From Aristolochia californica (taxonomy: Eukaryota; Streptophyta; Magnoliopsida; Piperales; Aristolochiaceae), in assembly GCA_029961685.1 (NCBI GenBank), contig JARWKL010000004.1:17482348-17546347 (forward strand): a DNA stretch of 64,000 nt. Reading direction: 5' to 3'. Position 1 is the stretch's first letter. The number at the start of each line of letters is the position of its first letter. Under the pieces are notes generated by a model. That model saw only the letters and a list, made by a program, of their open reading frames with translations, ran no database searches and was not told the DNA's origin. Below, piece after piece: positions 33,751 to 47,100 of this stretch. The position numbers and the translations under genes are program-made.

Positions 33751-36700
33751 TTAGATTTTTCAAACATCAGAAAAAGGGGTGTGCGGGGGATTTAACTGAG
33801 TATTGAATCCTAATCGACAAGTCATTTCTTAAAAAAATATAGCTCGTTACTCATGACCAATCACCTTACAATGATCTATGATTGTTAGATCAATTTGTTT
33901 ATAAATATGCAGAAAATGGCTTGTTTGGTTTTGGTAAATATCCCATTGCATGTTGACTTGAGAATTTAATGAGCATTTGTTGTTCTCCTTAAAAGTCTTG
34001 GATCCTTTGGTCATTTACATCTTCAACATGTTTCGTGTATGTGTATCCATAATTAAAACATGTTAGGATCAATTAGAAATATCTTTCTAATAAAATTCCA
34101 AACTACTAGGGGTTGTACTAGTGGAATTTCCCAAACATGGATAACATAACTTTGGTGGTTGTTTGTGGTGTGTGGATAAATATTTTTTACTTACATTTAT
34201 TATTGTTTTAAATTATATGGATACAAAAACTCTAAAATTTTCATTTTGTTGAGATCTATTTTCCTTATCTTTTTTTGTTTACAAGAAAAAAACAGTGGAG
34301 TGAAAAAATCAAGTTTGAATTTTAAAAAAAACTTCATATCTAAAATGGAAATGCAAAATTTCAGAGAGAGATAATTCCAAAAAGTCTCTATAATTTTTAT
34401 GGATTGTAAAACTCTTTTAGTTTTTATATATTAGGTTTTGCAAACATCCAAAAAAGGGGGGAGTGGGGGATTTTACTGAGTGTTGACTCCTATTCCACAA
34501 GTTATTTCTTACAAAAATATAGCTCATTACTGATGATGAATCACCTTAAGATGATCTATGATTGTTAAATCAACTTTTTGTAAATGGGCAAAAAAGGGCT
34601 AGTTTGGAACTAGTAAATATCCCACTGCACATTCACTAGAGAAATTAATGAGCATTTGTTGTTCTCCATAAAATTCTTGAATCCTTGGGTCATTTGCATC
34701 TTCAACATGTTTCGTGCATGCACATCCATACTTAAAACATGTTAGGATCAGTTAGAAATCTCTTTCTTATAAAATTCCACGCTATTAGGGGTTGTACTAG
34801 TGGAATTTCCAAAACTTGGATAACAAAACTTTGGTGTTTGTTTGTGATGTGTGGATAAATTATTTTTACAAAAAATTATTATTTTTTAAATATTTTTTAC
34901 ACATAAACTCTAAAATTTTCATTTTGTTGCGATTTATTTTCCTTCTCATTTTTTTGTTTACAAGAGAAAAAGGGAGAGTGAAAACTCAATTTTGGATTTG
35001 AAAACAAAACTTTACATCTAAAATGGAAATTCAGAAATGCAAAGATTATAATTCATAAACGTGTCTTTAATTTTAACATTTTTGTAAAACTCTTTTAGTT
35101 TTTATATATTTTGTTTTACAAATATCAGAAACAATGGGGAGGCAGGGATTTAACTAAGTGTTGACTCCTAATCCACATGTCATTTCCAAAAAAAATATAG
35201 CTCGTTACCCAAGATAAATAACATTACAATGATCTATGATTGTTATTTAACGTTTTGCAAGTGGCCAACAAATGGCTTGATTGGATCAGGAAAATTTCCC
35301 ACCGAACGTTCACTTGAGAATTTAATGAGCATTTGTTGTCCTCCTTTAAAGTCTTGGATCCTTGGGTTATTTTCATCTTCAACATGTTTCATGCATCCAT
35401 ATCTATATTTAAAATATGTTAAGATCAATTAGAAATCTCTTTCGTATAAAATTGCAAGCTACTAAGGGTTGTACTAGAGGAATTTCCCAAACGTGGATAA
35501 CAAAACATTTGTGTTCATTTGTGGTGTGGTCCAATTTTCTATACTTACATTTATTATTTTTTAAAATTTTTTGCATACATAAACTCTAATCTTTTCATTT
35601 TGTATCGATCTATTAGCCTTATCTTTTTTTTCTTTACGAGAGAAAAAGGGGAGCGTGAAAAACTCAAGTTTGGATTTTAAAACAAAACTTGACATTAAAA
35701 TGGAAATTCATAAATCCAGAGAGAGATAATTCTTAAAAGTCTCTGTAATTTTTAGGGATTGTAAAAGTCTTTTAGTTTTAATATATTAGGTTTTGCAAAC
35801 ATTGGAAAAAGAGGGGAGCGGGGGATTTAACTGAGTGTTGTCTCCTATTCACATGTCAACTTTATTAAAATGTTGATGGTTACTCATGATCAATCAATTT
35901 ACAATGATATATGATTGTTAGATCAACTTTATTTGAAAATTGGCAAAAAATGGTTTGTTTGGATCGGGTAAATATCCTACCACACGTTCACTTGAGAATT
36001 TAATAAGCATTTGTTGTTCTCCTTAAAAGTCTTGGATCCTTGGGTCATTTGAATCATCAACATGTTTCGTGCATACATATCCATATTTAATACATGTTAG
36101 GATCAATTAGAAATCTCTTTCTAATAAAATTCCAAGCTATTAGGGGTTTGTACTCGTGGAATTTCCCAAACATTGATAACAAAACTTTGGTGTTCATTTG
36201 TGGTGTGTGTATAAATTTTCTATACTTACATTTATTATTGTTTCTAATTTTTTTTTGTATACATAAACTCTAAAATTTTCATTTTGTTGCAATCTATTTG
36301 CCTTAACTGTTTTTTTTTTTTAACAGAAAAAAAAGGAGAGTGAAAAACCAATGTTTTGATTTAAAAAAAAAAAACATGACATAAAAAATGGAAATGCACA
36401 AAAGCGGAGAGAGATAATTCCAATAAGTCTCTATAATTTTTAGGGAATTTAAAACTCTTTTATTATTTATATATTATGTTTTGCATACATTGGGAAAAGG
36501 GGGGAGCGGGGATTTACCTGAGTGTTGACTCCTAATCCACAGGTCATTTCTTACAAAAATATAGCTCATTACTCATGATCAATCACTTTACAATGATCAA
36601 TGATTGTTAGATCAACTTTTTTTTATAAATATGCAAAAAATGGCTTGTTAGGATTCGGAAAATATCCCACCGCACATTCACTTAAGAATTTAATGAGCAT

Positions 36701-37789
36701 TTGTTGTTGTCCTTAAAAGTCATGGATCCTTGGGTTATTAAAATCTTGAACATGTTTGTGCATGCATATCCATATTTAAAACATGTTAGGATCAATTAGA
36801 AGTCTCTTTCTTATAAAATTTCAAACTACTAGGGCTTGTACTAGTGGAATTTCCCAATCATGGAAAACAAAACTTTAGTGTCCATTTATGGTGTGTGGAT
36901 AAATTTTCTTTTCTTACATTTATTATTTTTTTAAATTTTTTGCATACAAAAACTCTTAAATTTTCAATTTATTGCATTCTCTTTTTCTTATCTTTTTTTT
37001 TTGTTTACGACAGAAAAAGGGAGTATGAAAAACTCAAGTTCGAATTTTAAAACAAAACTTCACATTTAAAATGGAAATACACAATTGCAGAGAGAGATAA
37101 TTCATAAAAGTCTCTAGAATTTATATGGATCGTCAAACTCTTTTAGTTTTTATATATTAGGTTTTGCAAACAACGGAAAAAAGAGGAGCGGGGGATTTAA
37201 CTAAGTGTTGACTCCTAATCCACAAGTCATTTCTTACAAAAATATATCTCGTTACTCATGATCAATAACCTTACAATGATTTTTGATTGTTAGATCAAAT
37301 TTTTGCAAATGGGCAAAAAATGGCTTGTTTGGATTGGGTAAATATCCCACTTCCTGTTCACTTGAGAAATTATTAAGCATTTGTATTCTCCTTAAAAGTC
37401 ATGAATCCTTGGGTCATTTGCATCTTCAACAAGTTTCGTGCATGCACATGCATACTTAAAACAAGTTAGGATCAATTAAAAATCTCTTTCTTATAAAATT
37501 CCAAGAAATTAAGGATGGTTTTAGTGGAATTTCCCAAACATGGATAACAAAACTTTGGTGTTCGTTTGTGATGTGTGGATAAATTTTCTTTACATATATT
37601 TATTATTGGTTTAATTTTTTTGCATACATAAACTTTTAAGTTTTTATTTTTTTGCTATCTATTTGCCTAATCTTTTTTTGTTTACGAGAGAAAAAAAGGA
37701 GAGTCAAAACTCAAGTTTGGATTTGAAAAAAAAACTTTACATCTAAAACGGAAATGCAGAAATGCAAAGAGAGATATTTCGGAAATGTC

Positions 37790-38160
37790 CCAAACATTGA
37801 TAACAAAACTTTGGTGTTCATTTGTGGTGTGTGTATAAATTTTCTATACTTACATTTATTATTGTTTCTAATTTTTTTTTGTATACATAAACTCTAAAAT
37901 TTTCATTTTGTTGCAATCTATTTGCCTTATCTTTTTTTTTTTTACGACAGAAAAAAAGGGAGAGTGAAAAACCAATGTTTTGATTTAAAAAAAAAACATG
38001 ACATAAAAAATGGAAATGCACAAAGCGGAGAGAGATAATTCCAATAAGTCTCTATAATTTTTATGGATTTTAAAACTCTTTTATTATTTATATATTAGGT
38101 TTTGCATACATTGGGAAAAGGGGGGAGCGGGGGATTTACCTGAGTGTTGATTCCTATTCC
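37790..38160 (-). repeat. Partial monomer duplication in subfamily B
   Basis: At 37790 the sequence jumps back to CCCAAACATTGATAAC, already passed at about 37535. The following ~370 bp are nearly identical to 36165-36535, including rare variants such as ACCAATGTTTTGAT and CATTGGGAAAAG. This explains the 942-bp landmark interval 37403-38345. Confidence 0.85.
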
Positions 38161-41100
38161 ACAAGTCATTTCTTACAAAAATATACCTCGTTACTCATGA
38201 TCAATCACATTAAAATGATCTATGATTGTTAGATCAACCTTTTTTTAAATATTAAAAAAAATGACATGCTTGGATCGGGTAAATATCCCACCGCATGTTC
38301 ACTTGAGAATTTAATGAGCATTTGTTGTTCTCCTTAAAATTCTTAGATCCTTGGGTAATCTTCAACATGTTTATTGTATGCATATACATATTTAAAACAT
38401 GTTAGGATCAATTAAGAATCTTCTTGTTATAAAATTCCAAGCTACTAGGGGTTGTACTAGTACAATTTCCCAAACATGGATAACAAAACTTTGGTGTTCG
38501 TTTGTGGTGAGTGGATAAATTTTCTATACTTAAATTTATTATTGTTTTAATATCTTGCATACATTACCTCTAAAATTTTCATTTTTTTACGATCTATTTG
38601 CCTTATCTTTTTTAGTTTACGAGAGAAAAAGGGAGAGTGAAAAACTCAAGATTGGATTTTAAAACAAAACTTGACATCTACAAAGTAAATGCAAAAATGC
38701 AGAGAGAGATAATTCCAAAAACTCTCTGTAATTTTTAGGGATTGTAAAACTCTTTTAGTTTTTATATATTATGTTTTGCAAACATCGAAAAAATGGGGAA
38801 GTTGGGGATTTAACTAAGTGTTAACTCCAATCCACAAGTCATTTCTTTCAAAAATATAGTTCGTTATTCAATATCAATCAGTTTACAATGATCTATGATT
38901 GTTAGATCAACTTTTATTGTAAAAGGGCAAAAAAAGGACGGTTTGGATCGGGTAAAAATCCCACTACACGTTCACTTGAGAATTAAATGAGAATTTTTTG
39001 TTCTCCTTAAAAGTCTAGGATCCTTAGGTAATTTGCATCTTCAACATTATTCGTGCATGCATATCCATATTTTAAATATGTTAGGTACAATTAGAAATCT
39101 CTCTCTTATTTAATTGAAAGCTACCAGGGCTTGAACTAAATGAATTTCCCAAACATGGATAACAAAACTTTGGCGTTCATTTGTGGTGTGTGGATAAATT
39201 TTCCTTGCATACTTTTGTTTTTTTTAAAAAAATTCACGCATAAATGCTTAAATTTACATTTTGTTGCGATATATTTGCCTTATCTTTTCTTGTTTATGAG
39301 AGAAAAAAGGGAGAGAGAAAAACTCAAGTTTGGATTTTAAAACAAAACCTGACTTCTAAGATAGAATTGCACAAATGCAAATAGTGATAACTCTGAAAAG
39401 TCTCTGTAATTTTCAGGGATTGTAAAACTCTTTTAGTTTTAATATATTAGGTTTTGCAAACATTGGAAAAAGGGGGGAGCAGGGGATTTATCAGAGTGTT
39501 GTCTGCTAATCCACATGTCATTTCTTAAGAAAATTTAGCTCGTTACTCATGATCAATTACTTAACTATGATATATGATTGTTAGATCAACTTTTTTTGTA
39601 AATGGGCAAAAAATGGCTTGTTTGGGTCGGGTAAATATCCCACCGCACATTCACTTGAGCATTTAATGAGCATTTGTTGTTCTCCTTAAAAGTCTTGGAT
39701 CCTTAGGTCATTTTCTTCTTCAAAATGTTTCATGCATACATATCCATATTTTAAACATGTTACGATCAATTAGAAATCTTTTTCTAATAAAATTCCAAGC
39801 TATTAGGGGTTGTACTAGTGGAATTTCCCAAACATGGAAAACAAAACTTTGGTGTTCGTCTGTGGTGTGTGTATAAATTTTCTATACATACATTTATTAT
39901 TGTTTCTAATTTTTTTGCATACATAAACTCTAAAATTTTCATTTTGTTGCGATCTATTTGTCAAATCTTTTTTTGTTTATGAGAGAAAAAAGGGAGAGTG
40001 AAAAACCCAAGTTTTGATTTTCAAACAAAACATGACATAAAAAATAGAAATGCACAAAAAGAGAGAGAGATAATTCCAAAAAGTCTCTATAATTTTTAGG
40101 GATTGTAAAACTCTTTATTATTTATATATTAGGTTTTGCAAACATCGGGAAAAAGGGGGAAGTGGGGGTTTAACTGAGTGTTGACTCCTAATCCATAAGT
40201 CATTTCCTACAAAAATATAGCTTGTTACTCATGATCAATCACTTTACAATGATCTATGATTGTTAGATCAACTTTTTTTAAATTATGCAAAACATGGTTT
40301 GTTAGGATTCGGAAAATATCCAACCGCACGTTCATTGGAGAATTTAGAGAGCATTAGTTGTTCACCTTAAAAGTCTTCGATCCTTGGGTCATTTACATCT
40401 TCAACATGTTTCGTGCATTCGTATCCATATTTAAAACATGTTAGGATCAATTAGAAATCTCTTTTGTATAAAATTTCAAAAAACTGGGGTTGTACTAGTG
40501 GAATTTCCCAATCATGGATAACAAAACTTTGGTGTTCGTTTGTGGTGTGTGGATAAATTTTATTTTCTTACATTTTTTATTGTTTTAAATTTTTGGCATA
40601 AAAAAACTCTAAAATTTTCAATTTCTTGCGATCTCTTTCCCTTATCTTTTTTTGTTTACAAGAGAAAAAAGGGAGAGTGAAAAGCTCAAGTTTGAATTTT
40701 AAAACAAAACTTCACATCTAAAATGGAAATGCACAATTGCAGAGAGAGATAATTCCTAAAAGTCGCTTTAATTTTTACGGATCATCAAACTCTTTTAGTT
40801 TTTTTATATATTAAGTTTGACAAACAACGGAAATAGGGGGAAGTGGGGAATTTAATTGAGTGTTGACTCCTAATCCACAAATGATTTCTTACAAAAAAAA
40901 TAGCCCGTTACTCATGATCAATCACATTACAATGATCTATGATTTTTACATCAACTTTTTGTAAGTAGGCAACAAATGGCTTGTTTGGATCGTGTAAATA
41001 TCCCACCGCACGTTCACTTGAGAATTTAATGAGCATTTGTTGTTCTCCTTAAAAGTCTTGGATCCTTGGGTCATTTGCATCTTCAACATGTTTCTTACAT

Positions 41101-44100
41101 GCATATCTATATTTAAAACATGTTACCATCAATTAGAAATATTTTTCTTATAAAATTCCAAGCTACTAGGGTTGTACTAGTGGTATTTCCCAAATGTTGT
41201 TAACAAAACTTTGGTGTTCCTTTGTGGTCTGTGGATATATTTTCTATTCTTACATTTATTATTGGTTTAAATATTTTGCGTACATAAACTCTAAAATTTT
41301 CATTTTGTTGCAATCTATTTGCCTTATCTTTTTTTCTTTACGAGAGAAAAAAGGGAGAGTGAAAAACTCAATTTTGGATTTTAAAACAAAATTCTAAAAT
41401 GGAAATGTACAAATGCAGAGAGAGATCATTCCAAAAAGTCTCTGTAATTTTTAGGGATTGTAAAACACTTTTAGTTTTAATATATTAGGTTTTATAAACT
41501 TCGAAAAAGGGGGGAGTAGGGGATTTAACTGAGTGTTGTCTCCTAATGCACAAACCATTTCTGAAAAAAATGTAGCTCGTTACTCATGATCAAACACTTT
41601 ATAGTGATATTTGATTGTTAGATCAATGTTTTTTTGTAAATGGGCAAAAAATGGCTTGTTTGGATCGGGTAAATATCCCACCGCAAGTTCACTTGAGAAT
41701 TTAAGGAGCATTTGTTTTTTTCCTTAAAAGTTATGGATCCTTGGGTCATTTGCATCTTCAACATGTTTCATTCATACATATCCATATTTAAAAAGAGTTA
41801 GGATCAATTAGAAATCTCTTTCTTATATAATTCCAAGCTATTAATGGTTGTGCTAGTGGAATTTCCCAAACATAGATAACATAACTTTGGTACTCGTTTT
41901 TGGTTAAATTTTCTATACTTACATTTATTATTTTTTAATCTTTTTTGCATACATAAACTCTAAAATTCTTTTTTTTTCGCAATCTATCTGCCTTTTCTTT
42001 TTCTGTTTATGAGAGAAAAAAAGGAAGAGTGAAAAACCCATGTTTTGATTTTAAAAAAAAACATGACATAAAAAATGGAAATGCACAAATGGAGAGAGAT
42101 AATTCCAGAAAGTCTCTATAATTTTATGGATTGTAAAACTCTTTTTTTATTTATTTATTAGGTTTTGCAAACATCGGAAAAAGGGGGGAGCATGGGATTT
42201 AACTGAGTGTTGACTCCTAATCCACAAGTCATTTCATACAAAAATATAGATCATTAGTCATGAACAATTTCATTACAATGATCTATGATTGTTCAATAAA
42301 ATGTTTTGTAAATATTCAACACTATGGCTATTTTGGATCGGGTAAATATCCCACTGCACGTTCTCATGAGAATTTAATGAGCATTTGTTGTGCTCCTTAA
42401 AATTCTTAGATCCTTGGGTCATTTGCATCTTCAACATGTTTTGTGTATGCGTATAGATATTTACAACATGTGAGGATCAATTAAGAATCTTCTTCTAATA
42501 AAATTCCAAGCTACTAGGGGTTGTGCTAGTGGAATTTCCCAAACATGGATAATAAAACTTTGATGTTCGTTTGTGGTGTGTGGATAAATGTTTTGTAATT
42601 AAATTTGTTATTGTTTTAATATCCTTGCATACATTACCTCTAAAATTTTCATTTTGTTGCAATCAATTTGCCTTGTCTTTCTTAGTTTACGAGAGAAAAA
42701 AGGGAGAGTGAAAAACTCAAGATTGAATTTTTAAAAAAAACTTGACATCTAAAAAGGAAATCCACAAATGCAGAGAGAGATAATTCCAAAAAGTCTCTGC
42801 AATTTTTAGGGATTGTAAAACTCATTTATTTTTTATATATTAGGTTTTTCAAACATCGAAAAAACGGGGAAGCGGGAGATTTAACTGAGTGCTGGCTCCT
42901 AATCCACAAGTCATTTCTTACATAAATATATTTCGTTACTCATAATCAATCAGTTTACAATGATCTATGATTGTTTGATCAACTTTTATAGTAATTGGGA
43001 AAAAAATGAACGGTTTGGATTTGGTAAATATCCCATTACAGATTCACTTGAGAATTAAAGGAGCATTTGTTGTTCTCCTTTAAAGTCTTGGATCCTTAGG
43101 TAATTTGCATCTTCAACATGTTCCGTGCATGCATATCCATATTTCAAACATGTTAGGTACAATTAAAAATCTCTTTCTTATATAATTGAAAGCAACTAGG
43201 GGTTGAACTAAATGAATTTCCAAACATGGATAATGAAACTTTGGTGTTCATTTGTGGTAAGTGGATAAGCTTTCTTTGCTTAAATTCATTATTGTTTTAA
43301 TTTTTTTCAAGCATAAACTCTGAAAATTATATTTTGTTGTGATCTATTTTCCTTATATTTTATTGTTTACAAGAGAAAAAAGGGAGAGATAAAACTCAAG
43401 TATGAATTTTAGAACCAAACTTCACATCTAAAATGGAAATGCACGATTAAAGAGAGAGATAGTTCCTCAAAGTCTCTGTAATTTTCATGGATTGTAAAAC
43501 TATTTTAGTTTTTAAATATTAGGTTTTGCAAATATCGAAAAAAGGGGGGAGTGGGGGATTTAACTGTGTGTTGGCTCCTATTCCACAAGTCTTTTCTTAC
43601 AAAAATATAGCTCATTACTCATGATCAATTACCTTACAATGATCTATGATTGTCAGAACAACATTTTGTAAATGGCAAAAAAATGGCCTGTTTGGGTCGG
43701 GTAAATATCCCATTGCACATTGACTTGAGAAATTAATGAGCATTTTTTTTCTCCTTAACAATCATGGATCTCTGGGTCATTTGCATCTTCAACATGTTTC
43801 CTGCATGCACATCCATACTTAAAACATGTTAGGATCAATTAGAAATCTCTTTCTTATAAAATTCCAAGCTATTAGGGGTTGTACAAGTGGAATTTCCCAT
43901 ACATGGATAACAAAACTTTGGTGTCCATTTGTGATGTGTCGATAAATTTTCTTTACATTTATTTATTATTGTTTTAATTTTTTTTGCATACATAAACACT
44001 AAAATTTTCTTTTTTTGCGATCTATTTTTCGTATCTTTTTTTTGTTTACGAGAGAAAAATGGGAGAGTGAAAACTCAAGTTTGGATTTGAAAACAAAATT

Positions 44101-47100
44101 TTACATCTAAAATGGAAATGCAGAAATGCAAAGAGAGATAATTCGTAAATGTGCCTTTAATTTTTAAATTTTTTAAAAATCTTTTAGTTTTTATATAATA
44201 TGTTTTGCAAATATCAGAAATAGGTGGGAGGGGGGATTTAACTGAGTGTTGACTTCTAATCCACAAGTCATTTCTTAAAAAAATATACCTCGTTACTCAT
44301 GATCAATCACATTACAATGATCTATGATTGTTAGATCAAATTTTTGTAAGTGAGCAACAAATGGGTTGTTTGGATCGAGTAAATATCCCACTGCACGTTC
44401 ACTTGAGAATTTAATGAGCATTTGTTATTCTCCTTAAAAGTCTTGGATCCTTGGGTCATTTGCATCTTCAACATGTTTCACGCATGCATATCTATATTTA
44501 AAACATGTTAGCATCAATTATAAATCCCTTTCTTATAAAATTCCAAGCTACTAGGGGTTGTACTAATGGTATTTCCCAAACATGGATAACAAAACTTTGG
44601 TGTTCGTTTGTGGTGTGAGGATATATTTTCTATTCTTACATGTATTATTGTTTTAAATATTTTTGCATACTAAAACTCTAAAATTTTCATTTTGTTGAGA
44701 TCTATTTTCCTTATCTTTTTTTCTTTATGAGAGAAAAAGGGGAGAGTGAAAAACTCAAGTTTGGATTTTAAAAAAAACTTGACATCTAAAATGGAAATGC
44801 ACAAATGCAGAGAGAGATAATTCTGAAAAGTCTCTGTAATTTTTTGGGATTGTAAAACTCTTTTATTATTTATATATCAGGTTTTACAAACATCAGCAAA
44901 ATGGGGGGAGCGAGGGATTTTACTGAGTGTTGACTCCTAATTCACAAGTCATTTCTTACAAAAATATAGCTCGATACTCATGATCAATCACAGTACAATG
45001 ATATATGATTGATAGATCAATTTTTTTTGTAAATAGTAAAAAAATGGTATGTTTGGATCGGGAAAATATTTCACCGCACGTTCACTAGAAAATTTAATGA
45101 GTATTTGTTGTTCTCCTTAAATTTCTTGGATCCTTGGGTCATTTGCATGTTCACTATTTTTTATGTATGCATATACGTACTTAAAACAAGTGAGGATCAA
45201 TTCAGAATCTTCCTCTTATAAAATTCCAAACAACTAGGCATTGTACTAGTGGGATTTCCCAAACATGGATAACAAAACTTTGGTGTTCGTTTGTGGTGTG
45301 TGGATAAATTTTCTTTACTTAAATTTATTATTGTTTTAATTTCCTTGAACACATAACCTCTAAAATTTTCATTTTGTTGTGATCAATTTTAATTATCTTT
45401 TTTTAGTTTATGAGAAAAATGGAAAGTGAAAAAATCAAGATTGAATTTTTTTAAAAAAACGTGACATATAAAAAGGAAATGCACAATTGCAGAGAGAAAT
45501 AATTCCAAATAGGCACTGTAATTTTTAGGGATTGTAAAACTCTTTTAGTTTTTATATATTAGGTTTTCCAAACATCAGAAAAATGAGGAAACAAAGGATT
45601 TAACTAAATGTTGACTCCAAACACACAAGTCATTTCTTTTAAAAATATAGTTTGTTACTGATGATCAATCAACTTTCAATGATCTACGATTGTTAGATCA
45701 ACTTTTAATGTAAAAGGGCAAAAAATGAACGGTTTGGATTGGGTACATATCCCACTGAACGTTCACTTGAGAATTAAATGAGCATTTGTTGTTCTCCTAA
45801 AAGTCTTGGATCCTTAGGTAATTTGCATCTTCAACATGTTTCGTGCATGCATATCCATATTTCAAACTTTTTAGGTAAAATTAGAAATCTCTTTCTTATA
45901 TAATTGAAAGCTACTAGGGGTTGAACTAAATGAATTTCCCAAACTTGCATAACAACACTTTGGTGTTCGTTTGTGGTGTGTGGGTAAATTTTATTTACTT
46001 AAATTTATTATTTTACTAATTTCCTTGCATACATAACCTCTAAATTTTTTTTTGTTTCGATCAATTTGCCTTATCTTTTTTCGTTTATGAGAGAAAAAAG
46101 GAGAGTGAAAAACTCTACGTTGAATTTTAAAAAAAAAACATGACATCTAAAATGGAAAAGCACAAATGCAGAGAGTGATAATTCCAAAAAGTCTATATAA
46201 TTGTTAGGGATTGTAGAACTCTTTTAGTTTTAATATATTAGGTTTTGCAAGCATAGGAAAAAAGGGGGGAGCGGGGGATTTAACAGAGTGTTGTCTCCTA
46301 ATCTACATTTCATTTCTTACAAAAATATAGCTCGTTACTCATGATCAATCACTTTATAATGATATATGATTGTTAGATCAACTTTTTTTATAAATGGGCA
46401 AAACATGGCTTGTTTGGGTCGGGTAAATATCCCACCGCACATTCACTTAAGAATTTAATGAGCATTTGTTGTTCTCCTTAAAAGTCTTGGATCCTTGAGT
46501 CATTTGCATGTTCAACATGTTTTGTGCATACATATCCATATTTAAAACATGTTAGGATCAATTAGAAGTCTCTTTCTAATAAAATTCCAAACTATTAGGG
46601 GTTGTACTAGGGGAATTTCCCAAACATGGATAACAAAACTTTGGTGTTCGTCTGTGGTGTGGATATAAATTTTCTATACATACATTTATTATCGTTTCTA
46701 ATTTTTTTACATACATAAACTCTAAAATTTTCATTTTGTTGTGATCTATTTGCCTTATCTTTTTTTGTTTACGAGAGAAAAAAGGGAGAGTGAAAAACCC
46801 AAGTTTTGATTTTAAAACAAAATATGACATAAAAAAAGGAAATGCACAAAAGCAGAGAGAGATAATTCCAAAGTCTCTATAATTTTTAGGGATTGGAAAA
46901 CTCTTTTATTATTTATATATTAAGTTTTGCAAACATCGGGAAAAAGGGGGAAGTGGGGGATTTAACTAAGTGTTGACTCCTAATCCGCAAGTCATTTCTT
47001 ACAAAAATATAGCTTATTACTCATGATCAATCACTTTACAATGATCAACGTTTTTTCAAATTATGCAAAAAATGGCTTGTTTGGATTCGGAAAATATCCC

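Noticed and set aside
10831..33795. Recurring 60-110-codon plus-strand frames in the satellite (e.g. 10831-11043, 11514-11723, 26430-26765, 32943-33224), with shared peptides such as WDIYPSQTSHYF
   Set aside because: They recur because the DNA repeats. Starts, stops and frames shift between monomers through indels, and no domain is recognisable. A dN/dS test across monomers would be decisive; a value well below 1 would reopen the question.
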